Below are positions 23,653 to 32,295 of a stretch of 35,812 nucleotides of DNA, one piece after another. The notes under the pieces were generated by a model that was given only the letters and a program-made list of their open reading frames with translations, was not told the DNA's origin and did not search any database. Position 1 is the stretch's first letter; each line of letters starts with the position of its first letter. Both the position numbers and the translations under genes were made by a program. Origin of the DNA: Gammaproteobacteria bacterium (GTDB taxonomy: Bacteria > Pseudomonadota > Gammaproteobacteria > SG8-11); contig JAHECY010000036.1 in NCBI GenBank assembly GCA_024641505.1, positions 1 to 35,812 on the forward strand, read 5' to 3'.

Positions 23653-24717
23653 ATGGACCAAGACATCAGCGGTGCACTGCAGGCGCAGGTAGCAAGCGCG
23701 CTGCACCACCAATCTCCCCTGCGCATTCAAGGCGGTGGCAGCAAGAGTTTCTACGGCAACAGAGTCCGCGCCGAGCCGATCAATGTGACGGCCCACACCG
23801 GCATTCTCAGTTATGAACCCACGGAACTCGTGATCACCGCCCGCGCCGGCACGCCGCTGCGCGTGCTGGAGGAGACGCTGGCACAACACCGGCAAATGCT
23901 GCCGTTCGAACCGCCGCATTTCGGACCAGGCGCCACGCTGGGCGGCACCGTGGCAACCGGTCTTTCCGGGCCGCGCCGGCCGTTCACCGGTGCGGTGCGT
24001 GACTACGTTCTGGGCGTGAAACTGCTGTCAGGTCGTGGTGAAATCGTCAGTTTCGGCGGTCAAGTGATGAAGAATGTCGCCGGCTACGATGTGTCCAGAC
24101 TGGTAACCGGTTCGCTGGGCATGTTAGGCATTATTCTGGAAGTGTCGTTGAAAGTGTTACCGCTTCCGGAATGCGAACATACGGTTAGTCTGGAGCAATC
24201 ACCCAGTGACGCCATTGATAGTCTATGCCGGTTGCGCGCACTGTCCCTGCCCTTGTCCGGCGCCTGTTATTACCAGGACCAATTACATTTGCGGCTCAGC
24301 GGCGGCGATAAAGCGTTAGCCGCGGGGCGCGCGCACATTGGGGGCACGGAGCATGCGGTTAGCGCGGTATTCTGGCGCGATCTGCGCGAACACTCCCTGC
24401 CTTTTTTTGGCAGTGAGTTGCCGCTGTGGCGGCTGTCCTTGGTACCGGATGCGCCTCCGGCAAAGCTCCAGGGAGAGGTCCTCATCGATTGGGCCGGAGC
24501 GCAACGCTGGATCATGACCGATGCACCGCCGGACATTATGCATGCTTATGCCGCCCGCCGTGACGGCCATGCCACCTTGTTCCGCGCACCCGTCGGATTC
24601 AACGAACCCCGCTTTCACCCGTTGCCGGATGGCCTGCTGGCGTTGCACAAAAATCTGAAATCCGCCTTCGATCCCCAACGCCTGCTGAATCCCGGGATCA
24701 TGTATCCGGAACTGTAG
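23653..24717 (+). CDS. glcE: Glycolate oxidase FAD-binding subunit GlcE
   Basis: A 354-aa GlcE-type protein. The FAD_binding_4 domain is at about residues 5-170: LRIQGGGSKSFYG, TAHTGILSYEPTELVITARAGTPL, FGPGATLGGTVATGLSGPRRPFTGAVRDYVLG, and QVMKNVAGYDVSRL, a GlcE hallmark. The C-terminus is FDPQRLLNPGIMY. In E. coli GlcE works with GlcD and GlcF to oxidise glycolate to glyoxylate. No glcD or glcF adjoins it here, so partners must be elsewhere. The start at 23653 has AAAGGA 6 bases upstream. It is divergent from the DHH gene, with a 306-bp gap in which only the DHH promoter is recognised. Confidence 0.88.
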   Translation: MDQDISGALQAQVASALHHQSPLRIQGGGSKSFYGNRVRAEPINVTAHTGILSYEPTELVITARAGTPLRVLEETLAQHRQMLPFEPPHFGPGATLGGTVATGLSGPRRPFTGAVRDYVLGVKLLSGRGEIVSFGGQVMKNVAGYDVSRLVTGSLGMLGIILEVSLKVLPLPECEHTVSLEQSPSDAIDSLCRLRALSLPLSGACYYQDQLHLRLSGGDKALAAGRAHIGGTEHAVSAVFWRDLREHSLPFFGSELPLWRLSLVPDAPPAKLQGEVLIDWAGAQRWIMTDAPPDIMHAYAARRDGHATLFRAPVGFNEPRFHPLPDGLLALHKNLKSAFDPQRLLNPGIMYPEL

Positions 24718-24718
24718 C

Positions 24719-24795
24719 GTGCGTGTGACGCACCGGCTGTTGATCGTGAACGATGCCGTTGCAGCTGCCACAAAGAGCGGTGCGTAATACGCACC
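24719..24795. repeat. Pair of TGCGT-N3-ACGCA palindromes
   Basis: GTGCGT-GTG-ACGCAC (24719-24733) and GGTGCGT-AAT-ACGCACC (24779-24795) share the same arms and lie 60 bp apart, between the convergent glcE and ABC permease genes. They resemble the short repetitive extragenic palindromes of proteobacteria and may also act as two-way terminators. Confidence 0.55.
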
Positions 24796-24879
24796 CTGCG
24801 CACTGCCCGTTTACATGAAGAGTGGCGCAAATGATATTAATTCCGTAGCACCAATGACCAATCGTAATTTTCCTCTCCG

Positions 24880-26271
24880 CTAATCTATCTGCGGCGCCTG
24901 ACCCGCACTCACCCCGGACTGCAATTCGGGAAACGCGCGCCGCCAGCGGCGAACAATAAAACTTCCGAGCGCCACCAACTGCACTATTCCGGAGCCGATA
25001 GTTATCACCGGCGATTCCGGCGCCAGTGGCACGAATATAGCGACCACCATCGGCAAACCCATTGCGGCTGCCAGACTGGGCACCAGCCAATACAGCATCA
25101 GTAAATACACGATGGCGGTGGCGTCCGCGCGTTGCGCCTTGGCTCCCAGATGCAGAAATATCACCAGCGCCATATCTCGCAACAGGAACACGAACAACGC
25201 TACCACCAGAAGCTTGCCGGAATAGGTATGGCCGATCAACACGTCCGCAATAAATTCCTGCTCCTGCACGTTCATCACCGCCAACAGCAGCAGCAACAGC
25301 AGTACTGGAATGCTCGCCATCCAGGCACTGGTATTCTGCAGCGCAATCGGTAACTGCCGCGCTTGCAACGCCACCAGCAGGCGCCTGATCGCCACCAGAT
25401 TTTTAGTTTCGATGAACAATGCGATATAACTCAAGGCCAGTACGGTAAAAAATGCGACATACAATCGGGCGGTATAACTTTGCACGTTCTCGAAAGGGAG
25501 CGTGTCCAGCAAGCCGGCACCATAACCGACACAGAATACATTAAACGCGATCCAGACTAACGGCCGGCTTTGAAACTGCAACTCGACACGCATCTTGCGA
25601 TATAGCCCGACAATCGACCAGGCACTGAACGCAAGCAGCGACCACAACGCGAAATCCAGAGGCTGCCATGAGCTGCCAAACCATTGGATCTCCCAGGTAT
25701 CCGACACCGAATCGCGGAAGATCAAGTTCAGAAACGGCCATAACAATAAGAGACCGATCACCGTGAATGCCGTGGAAACAGCGCGCTTCCGTGTCGCCTT
25801 ACGTTCGATGGCGAACATGCTGACCAGCATCGCCACCGCCTGATAAAATACCGCCACCGTCAGGGATGCGAGAACGATTTTCAACGTCGTCAACCCCGAA
25901 TTCCGCACATCAATAGCGGCATACACCAATAGGCAAATTACGGCGCCATACCATGAAAACACCGTACTCCCGAACAACTTGCCCCAGGTCATGGACCAGG
26001 GATCTATCGCGGTCATTCTTTGGGTATTCCAGGTGCGATCTCTGACTTCATTGATGATGGCTTCCCCTGCAAGGCGGGTGCCCCAAAACACCGTTAACAC
26101 AAAATAGAGAAAAATTGCCGTCACCCGCACGGTCTCCAGCGCGTTTTCGTTGATCACCATATATTCCAGCGCAAACACCCCGACCAGCGCCAGCGGCATG
26201 CCAACCAGGCGCTGTGGCGTCATTTCCAACCACCAGTTACGCAATAGTTCCGGATTGAACGCTTTATTCAT
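24880..26271 (-). CDS. ABC transporter permease
   Basis: A 463-aa integral membrane protein with about ten to twelve hydrophobic segments. It starts with LLRNWWLEMTPQRLVGMPLAL and contains EAIINEVRDRTWNTQRMTAI near residue 75. This soluble loop is typical of ABC-2-like permeases and reads as the coupling segment. Its start overlaps the stop of the ATPase gene by 4 bases (ATGA), so the two form one transporter. Substrate unknown; a single large permease with an ATPase is usual for exporters of lipids, peptides or drugs. The Gln- and Leu-rich mid part is ordinary membrane sequence. Confidence 0.82.
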   Translation of the reverse strand: MNKAFNPELLRNWWLEMTPQRLVGMPLALVGVFALEYMVINENALETVRVTAIFLYFVLTVFWGTRLAGEAIINEVRDRTWNTQRMTAIDPWSMTWGKLFGSTVFSWYGAVICLLVYAAIDVRNSGLTTLKIVLASLTVAVFYQAVAMLVSMFAIERKATRKRAVSTAFTVIGLLLLWPFLNLIFRDSVSDTWEIQWFGSSWQPLDFALWSLLAFSAWSIVGLYRKMRVELQFQSRPLVWIAFNVFCVGYGAGLLDTLPFENVQSYTARLYVAFFTVLALSYIALFIETKNLVAIRRLLVALQARQLPIALQNTSAWMASIPVLLLLLLLAVMNVQEQEFIADVLIGHTYSGKLLVVALFVFLLRDMALVIFLHLGAKAQRADATAIVYLLMLYWLVPSLAAAMGLPMVVAIFVPLAPESPVITIGSGIVQLVALGSFIVRRWRRAFPELQSGVSAGQAPQID

Positions 26272-27191
26272 GGCGCTAACCCTCTTTGTCCGGTCTGTTT
26301 GAGATAGGCATCCTGCATATTCAGTTTCTGCACGGCGAAGCTGTGTACCGATATATTCTGGGTCACCAGCTGCCTCAACAACTGTTGTTGCTGCTCCTTG
26401 GCCGCAGACACGTTGACGGTGACGGTGTCCCCGTCAACGGCCGCGATGCTGACACCCGTCATGCGCGCCAATACCGCGCGCAATTCCTCCACACCGCTGA
26501 CCACACCGATGGTCACGGTGGTATAGCCCAGATCCCTCTGGTGCAGGCGCTGATGCTCCACAATTCTGCCCTGCTGCACGATCACCATGCTGTCGGAATA
26601 CTCCTCCAATTCCGCCAGGATATGCGATGACACGACGATGGTCATGCCTTGGTCGCGCAGTGACAGAAACAATTGCGACAATGCATATCGGGCCTCGGGA
26701 TCCAAACCGGAAGCGGGTTCATCCAGCAGTAATACCAGAGGTTCATGCACGATCGCCTGGGCGATGGCCAGGCGCTGACTGAGACCGCGCGACAAGGTGT
26801 CGACCCTTTGTGCCATTCGATCATCGATTTGCAGACGTTGCGCGGCGCGCAGCACCGCCGCAGACGCATGCTCCGGTGCAATATCGTGGGCAAGCGCCGC
26901 ATACGTCAGGCACTGGCGCACAGTGAGCTCCTGGTACAGACCAAAAAAATCCGGCAAATAGCCCATGTGGCGATGGGCCAGACGAGGATGCAGCAGCACG
27001 TCGACATTGTTGACCCGAATTGCCCCGGCGACTGGCGTATCCAGCCCCGCCAGACTGCGCAACAGTGTAGTCTTGCCCGCGCCGTTGGGCCCCACCAGCG
27101 CGGTGATGTCCCCAACACCGATGCGCAGCGACACATCGTCCAGGGCGCGTACGCCGGGATATTCATAGGTAAGGTGTTCAATTGAAATCAT
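26268..27191 (-). CDS. ABC transporter ATP-binding protein
   Basis: A 307-aa ABC ATPase of the exporter (CcmA/ABC-2) type. It has Walker A GPNGAGKTT (34-42), signature LSRGLSQ (133-139), Walker B LVLLLDEP (152-159) and switch His H190. The C-terminal 80 residues form a small extra domain, as in many ABC-2 ATPases. The signature carries LSRGLSQ instead of LSGGQ, common in this subgroup. The start at 27191 is set by the conserved first strand MISIEHLTYEYPG and GAGGGG 6 bases upstream; the longer frame to 27428 has no family content. First gene of a two-gene unit. Confidence 0.92.
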   Translation of the reverse strand: MISIEHLTYEYPGVRALDDVSLRIGVGDITALVGPNGAGKTTLLRSLAGLDTPVAGAIRVNNVDVLLHPRLAHRHMGYLPDFFGLYQELTVRQCLTYAALAHDIAPEHASAAVLRAAQRLQIDDRMAQRVDTLSRGLSQRLAIAQAIVHEPLVLLLDEPASGLDPEARYALSQLFLSLRDQGMTIVVSSHILAELEEYSDSMVIVQQGRIVEHQRLHQRDLGYTTVTIGVVSGVEELRAVLARMTGVSIAAVDGDTVTVNVSAAKEQQQQLLRQLVTQNISVHSFAVQKLNMQDAYLKQTGQRGLAP

Positions 27192-27546
27192 TCGCAGCCC
27201 CTCAATACGTGTTAAAGGCGGCGACTGACATGGCAATACAGAGGCGTTATGAGCTGACCGTCTCCTTGTGTTCCCCGGCAACGCAACCTTCCATGTAAGC
27301 GCCCACGGTCCGGACAATCCACGGACAGTTCCGCGAGTATACACCCCGCTCCGGGCGGAACACAAAGCATAATCCCGGTAAAAAACTTGGCACCCCCGTT
27401 TGGCGCCATTCGGTGGCCACCTGTCCACCTGTAGCCACGCATAAATTAAATAAACGTGGGAGTGGATTGCTGATACTTCCCTTGAATTAACCTGTTAAGT
27501 TCGCACGCTATGCATTTTGGCGCGAACGACATGACCATGGCCGACG
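27192..27546. other. Intergenic region, no gene seen
   Basis: It holds the presumed promoter region of the ABC operon. No ORF with support and no strong hairpin is seen. Confidence 0.35.
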
Positions 27547-27985
27547 TTACATGGCCTGCTTGGAAGCTCCACCGGGCAGGGCTGATTGCTCGGCATTACC
27601 GCTGACCGGCAATTTGATCACGAATGTGGTGCCTTCGTGCAACTTGCTGGTAAAACTGATGTCGCCATGCATTAATTGCAGCAGCTGCTTCACAATCGAT
27701 AGACCGAGCCCCGTGCCTTCGATGATGGTGTTTTCGTGACCCAGTCTCTGATATGTATGAAAAAGTTTGGCATGATGCTCCTGGGCGATGCGCCTCGATT
27801 TTCGCCAGATCGAGCAGGCCATCGATCAACTTTAACAAATGATGCCCGGCTTTCACGATTTCCCTGACATTCTCCTGATCGGATTCGGTGAGATGTTTTT
27901 CCAGGCACAATAGCTGCGCGAAACCCAGTATCGCATTCAATAATGAGTCGCCGCGCGCATAACTGACGGCCATGGCAAACAGAGA
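27547..27985 (-). pseudogene. Decayed sensor histidine kinase fragment
   Basis: Two overlapping minus-strand frames together hold kinase parts. The upstream frame reads SYARGDSLLNAILGFAQLL...LLKLIDGLLDLAKIEA, a HisKA dimerisation helix pair. The downstream frame reads KLFHTYQRLGHENTIIEGTGLGLSIVKQLLQLMHGDISF...GTTFVIKLPV, the F and G2 boxes of an HATPase domain. The phosphoacceptor box expected as SHELRTPL is degraded to SYARGDSLL, so the His is lost. About 65-70 residues with the N box are missing at the frame change near 27800. No sensor domain remains upstream. A dead gene. Confidence 0.8.
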
Positions 27986-28120
27986 CCGGTGCGCAACATA
28001 GACATATATGGCATGCCTAGAGCAACAGTGGCAGGTCCACCGCCACCCTCCGTCTCCGTGCCGTTTGTTTCATGCTTCGAATGACGCCTCCGATCATCCG
28101 TCAAACCCTGCACTCACCCG

Positions 28121-28216
28121 CACCACCAGCTCCTGACGCCGCGCTCCCTTCCCCCGCATTGCTGGGCTCGCGTTTTAATATGTTGCCGGCGGGCGTTCCT
28201 GGCAGCGCCGCCATGA
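28121..28216 (-). pseudogene. Degenerate acyl-CoA ligase C-terminus, copy A
   Basis: On the minus strand this reads MAALPGTPAGNILKREPSNAG. It corresponds to the A10 motif region (LPxTPxGKILxREL) that ends AMP-dependent acyl-CoA ligases. It matches copy B (31931-32026) over about 90 bases, at roughly three quarters identity with one indel. It is followed by no stop in register and has an in-frame stop just upstream, so it is a relic. Confidence 0.6.
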
Positions 28217-28463
28217 GCTACGCAGTACCTGCAAACCCGTGATAACAAGCTTTCCCAAGTTCGGCGGTTTAGTTTATTCCTGATATTAATGGCGGCGCAC
28301 GACATCCAACCGCGGTCGTTACGTATTCGGGCGTGACATGGCTGTGATTGGTCACATCCCCCCCGCACACCGTGCGCTCAGCAGTTCTAAGGCGAAAGTT
28401 GTAATAATGAGCGGACGTGCTATACCGACGAGAAATAACAACCGGCATATCTCCAAAATCTGC

Positions 28464-28493
28464 TTGATTTTTCACTCCACAGTAGCCTAGCAT
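28464..28493 (+). promoter_or_regulatory. Possible promoter of the sulfatase gene
   Basis: TTGATT (28464-28469) and TAGCAT (28488-28493) are 18 bp apart, about 120 bases before the ATG. Just downstream is a short tandem repeat, TCAAATTTAA/TCAAATTTTA (28499-28518). Confidence 0.35.
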
Positions 28494-28615
28494 TATGTCA
28501 AATTTAATCAAATTTTAAGACTCGTCCAAGGGACATCAGGCTTCTGTTGCCCATTCCCGGATCGTCCAGGATCGAACCAACCATTGGTAACTGTGTCTAT
28601 CGGGCCAACAACTTC

Positions 28616-31600
28616 ATGAAAACTGTATTGTCCGTGTTCAAACTTGCTTGTAACCTGGCGCTGTCGGTATTGTTCGGTAGCAGTCTCAGCGGCTGTTTTC
28701 CGGACAATAATCACCACCACGCGCAGCAATCCGGGAAAGACGCCACCGAGCAAACCGCGGCGCCGGTAGCCAACGACGCGAAATTTTCTACGCTGTTCAA
28801 CCATCAGCTGACCGGGCAACTCACGGGCACTGATCCCAAGGGACTCCCGTTGACCTTTTCCCTGGTACGCGCAAGCACCCACGGTGAACTCACTATCAAT
28901 GCGCAAGACGGCAGGTTTGAATACCTTCCCAAGACACCTGCTCCCGACACCGACAGCTTCAGCTTCAAAGTCGACAACGGTAGTCGTGTGTCAGCACCCG
29001 CGGAGGTCAACATTGAGATTGTGAGCGGACAACTGCTCGCCGCCGACGACAGTTACCAGGGAGTACTGGAAGGCGGCGTACTCAACGTCCCCATATCTCT
29101 GGGATTGCTGTTCAACGACCAGAATACCACCAGCCAGACGATGACGGTGATACTGATCGATGCCCCCGCGCATGCGCAGACAATGGTCTTGAACAAAAAC
29201 GGCTCATTCATCTACACCCATGATGGCAGCGAGAATTTCAGCGATTCATTTCATTATCGTATTACCAACGGCACGCTGGAATCCAACACGGCTACCGTTA
29301 CCATAAATATTACACCGGTAAATGATCCCCCGGTGGCGCTGGACGACAACGGCGAAATGCTGGAAGGCGGCTCGGTGGCCATTCACATCACCGCGAACGA
29401 TTTCGATGCGGAAGGTGCCCTGGACTTGACCAGCATCGCTCTCACAAACGTGGAGAATGGCAGCGCCAGTGTGGACCCACACACCGGAGTTGTTCAATTC
29501 GTCCACGATGGTTCTGAAACACGTGTCGCCGGTTTTAATTACACCGTAGCGGACACCGCCGGTGCAGTAGCGCCGGCGGCCAAGGTAAGCCTTCAGGTAA
29601 CGCCGGTGAACGATCCGCCCCAGGCGCGAGCCGACGCACTGAAGATTGATCGGTTACATCTGGAAACCGCCATCCCGGTTCTGGCCAACGACTCTGATCC
29701 CGACAGTAGGTCCTTGACGATCAGCAGTGTGCAAACCGACGGCCTGCACGGTCAAGCACGCATTGACAGTGCAGGCACCATGATTCTTTATACACCCGAA
29801 AGCGATTTTCAGGGCGATGACATATTCTCCTACACCATAGGCGATCAAGCGGGTGGCAGCGCCACGAGCACGGTAACAGTAACGGTGACACCGGCGACGC
29901 CGAATATCATTGTCGTCCTCGCCGATGACCTAGGTTATGGTGATCTCGGAATCTATGGTTCGAGCACCATCAGCACGCCAAATTTAGACCGCATGGCAAC
30001 TGAGGGCGCTAGATTTACCGACTTTTATGCCGCGCCGGTATGCGGTCCATATCGCGCGGCGCTATTAACCGGAACCTATGCGCCACGCATCACCATGTCA
30101 TTCAATCATATGCCCGGCGCCGGCACGGGCATCAATCCCGGTGAGGTCACTATTGCGCAAATGCTCAAAGAAAGAAATTACGTCACCGGAATGTTGGGTA
30201 AATGGCATCTCAGCGAGCACCCGGAATTCATGCCTACGCGTAAAGGTTTTGACATGTTCTACGGAATTCCTTATTCCAATGACATGTGGCCCTTCCACCC
30301 CCTAACCTGCGCGCAACCTTTTGAAGACCCGCGTCTGGCAGCTGCGCGGGCACGCGCCGCGCTTACCGGATATGATGGCCAGGGAGGCAAAACTTGTTGG
30401 CCAACCGGGACATTTCCTGATTTGCCGGTGTTTGAAAATGAAACCGTGGTGGATATCAATCCGGACCAGAGCAAGTTTATGGATGAGTTCGTACGGCGCG
30501 CCAAGGACTTCATGCAAACACGCGGCGACCAGCCGTTTTTCCTCTATGCCGCATTTCCACAACCCCATGTGCCGCTGTTCCCGGCCGCCCGTTTCATTGG
30601 CACCTCCACGCAAGGCTTGTACGGCGATGCGGTGCAGGAAATCGATTGGGGTGTCGGTGAAATTTTGCAATACTTGGATACCTTGGGTATCGACGAGAAT
30701 ACCCTGGTCATTTTCACCTCCGACAACGGACCATGGGCGGAATACGGCATCGATGCCGGCACCACCGGTGGTCTCCGCGGTTCGAAAAAGAGCAATTGGG
30801 AAGGCGGCGTAAGAGTTCCCATGATTGCACGCTGGCCGGGTCATATACCGCAAGGGTCCACGGTCACGGAAATCGCCAGCCATATCGATATCCTGCCGAC
30901 GATCGCCGCTTTAGTGAAGGCACCACCAATCACCCGCAAGCTGGATGGCTTGGATATCTGGCCGCTGTTGGCCGGCCAGGTAAACGCCGAGTCGCCTCAC
31001 GACTACATCTATTACTACAACCAATCTCAGAGCTGGCAGCTCGATCAGACATTAATGCTGCAAGCGATTCGCGGTGGCAAATGGAAATTGCATCTCATCG
31101 TGGCCGCCACCGGTGTAATCACGGCCAAGGCGCTTTATGATCTCGCCAGGGACCGGAGTGAACAAACCGATTTGCTGGCTTCACGACCGGACGTTGCTAA
31201 CCAGTTGCTGGCTCAGGCAGTTTCTTTTAACGACAGTATGCGTCAGGAAAAACGCCTTCTGGGTCAAGCGGTTACGCAGGTCGGTGGCTTGCTGTCGGTA
31301 ACCACTACCCAGGCACCGCCAAACGTCAACCTGACCGGCGAAGGCACGCTGGATTGGTGGCATTGGGGCTTGAACAGCGCGGCTAGCGTCAATCGTTTTC
31401 AGGGCAAGACCGGTGGCCCGGTACTCGGCTATACGCAGGGCATATCGCCCCAGCAATTCACTGACAACAGTGGTCTACGCAGCACTTTCTCCTGGACCAA
31501 CGGCGACCCGGTCGCCAGTGTCAACAACAGCGCCACCGGCCTGAAAGTTTCCCAGCTCAACGGCGGCTTCATTCTCAAGATTCCCGCGGACACCCAGACT

Positions 31601-31837
31601 CACACGCTTAAGTTGTATCTTGGCGCGGAACAGGCGCGAGGCAAACTGGTGGCCAGCATCAGCGATAATAGCGCGCCGCCCAGAACGTCCTTCACCGACA
31701 GCTCCCAGAAGCCCCGTGACAACGTGCTGACCATCAATTACCACGCCGCGGGCGCAGGTCAGGAAATGACCTTGGTCTACACGCTGGAGAACTCCGAGAC
31801 CGGCAGCATCTCCTTACGTGCGCTGGCGTTGCAGTAA
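28616..31837 (+). CDS. Lipoprotein type I sulfatase with cadherin/Ig-like repeats
   Basis: 1073 aa from the ATG at 28616, chosen because it gives a proper lipoprotein signal: MKTVLSVFK..., lipobox LSGC (C27). Residues about 45-425 are four tandem VCBS/cadherin-like repeats, each with an N-D-P or D-D-x-Y element (NDPPVALDDNGEMLEGG, NDPPQARADALK, LANDSDPDS). The sulfatase domain (about 428-850) has ADDLGYGDLG metal ligands and the formylglycine site C476-G-P-Y-R-A-A-L-L-T-G. It also has GKWHLSEH, TSDNGPW and GLRGSKKSNWEGGVRVP. The core CxPxR is kept, but Tyr replaces the usual Ser. A beta-rich C-terminal domain (about 890-1073) may bind carbohydrate. Probably a surface-anchored arylsulfatase or polysaccharide sulfatase needing a formylglycine-generating enzyme. 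Confidence 0.9.
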   Translation: MKTVLSVFKLACNLALSVLFGSSLSGCFPDNNHHHAQQSGKDATEQTAAPVANDAKFSTLFNHQLTGQLTGTDPKGLPLTFSLVRASTHGELTINAQDGRFEYLPKTPAPDTDSFSFKVDNGSRVSAPAEVNIEIVSGQLLAADDSYQGVLEGGVLNVPISLGLLFNDQNTTSQTMTVILIDAPAHAQTMVLNKNGSFIYTHDGSENFSDSFHYRITNGTLESNTATVTINITPVNDPPVALDDNGEMLEGGSVAIHITANDFDAEGALDLTSIALTNVENGSASVDPHTGVVQFVHDGSETRVAGFNYTVADTAGAVAPAAKVSLQVTPVNDPPQARADALKIDRLHLETAIPVLANDSDPDSRSLTISSVQTDGLHGQARIDSAGTMILYTPESDFQGDDIFSYTIGDQAGGSATSTVTVTVTPATPNIIVVLADDLGYGDLGIYGSSTISTPNLDRMATEGARFTDFYAAPVCGPYRAALLTGTYAPRITMSFNHMPGAGTGINPGEVTIAQMLKERNYVTGMLGKWHLSEHPEFMPTRKGFDMFYGIPYSNDMWPFHPLTCAQPFEDPRLAAARARAALTGYDGQGGKTCWPTGTFPDLPVFENETVVDINPDQSKFMDEFVRRAKDFMQTRGDQPFFLYAAFPQPHVPLFPAARFIGTSTQGLYGDAVQEIDWGVGEILQYLDTLGIDENTLVIFTSDNGPWAEYGIDAGTTGGLRGSKKSNWEGGVRVPMIARWPGHIPQGSTVTEIASHIDILPTIAALVKAPPITRKLDGLDIWPLLAGQVNAESPHDYIYYYNQSQSWQLDQTLMLQAIRGGKWKLHLIVAATGVITAKALYDLARDRSEQTDLLASRPDVANQLLAQAVSFNDSMRQEKRLLGQAVTQVGGLLSVTTTQAPPNVNLTGEGTLDWWHWGLNSAASVNRFQGKTGGPVLGYTQGISPQQFTDNSGLRSTFSWTNGDPVASVNNSATGLKVSQLNGGFILKIPADTQTHTLKLYLGAEQARGKLVASISDNSAPPRTSFTDSSQKPRDNVLTINYHAAGAGQEMTLVYTLENSETGSISLRALALQ

Positions 31838-31851
31838 TTACCGATGCCACG

Positions 31852-31878
31852 GATCGGGGCCTCATCAGGCCCCCGATC
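31852..31878 (+). terminator. Hairpin after the sulfatase gene
   Basis: GATCGGGGCCT (31852-31862) pairs with AGGCCCCCGATC (31867-31878), one bulge, loop CATC. It lies 14 bases after the stop. No T-run follows, so termination is likely but not typical. Confidence 0.55.
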
Positions 31879-31933
31879 ATTGTGACCTGATCTGCTGAAC
31901 CGCGCATAAGACCGACGACACAGCCCTACGCCA

Positions 31934-32071
31934 TCAACTGCTGACGCCGCGCTCCCATTCCCCGGACTTGCTGAGTTCCCGCTTTAATATTTTGCGGGTG
32001 GGCGTCTTCGGCAGTGATTCCATAAGGTGCACGGTGTGCGGAACCAGGGTAATTTGGGCACACCCGGTTTA
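31934..32071 (-). pseudogene. Acyl-CoA ligase C-terminal remnant, copy B
   Basis: A 44-codon frame bounded by stops (32069-32071 and 31934-31936) reads QITLVPHTVHLMESLPKTP, then TRKILKREL and a short tail ending GVSS. This is the A10 motif and C-terminus of an AMP-dependent acyl-CoA ligase, with Arg in place of the usual Gly. The rest of the enzyme is absent upstream. A more degraded copy lies 3.8 kb away on the other side of the sulfatase gene, in the same orientation. Confidence 0.65.
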
Positions 32072-32239
32072 CCTGGTTTATATTGAGAACGCCCTGCATT
32101 GGCACGAGATTCCGGTGCCCCCGGATCCGGAAAGCTTAAAGATTGACCACCCACGCATCGTCTCACCCTCAGGACATACCACAATATTTTCCGGGCGTTA
32201 TTGTGGTCCCCCCAGGAGGATTGTGCGGACGACGCAGCG

Positions 32240-32282
32240 ACACTACACCCCCTTGTGGATTTGCTCTACACTACACCCCTTG
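32240..32282 (+). repeat. Direct repeat upstream of the FAD oxidase gene
   Basis: ACACTACACCCCCTTG (32240-32255) and ACACTACACCCCTTG (32268-32282) lie 28 bp apart, the second ending 13 bases before the ATG. Possible operator, or a local duplication. Confidence 0.5.
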
Positions 32283-32295
32283 AAATTAATCCAAC

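Noticed and set aside
28121-32071. The flanking repeats as insertion-sequence ends
   Set aside because: They are direct, not inverted, encode a ligase tail, and no transposase is present between them.
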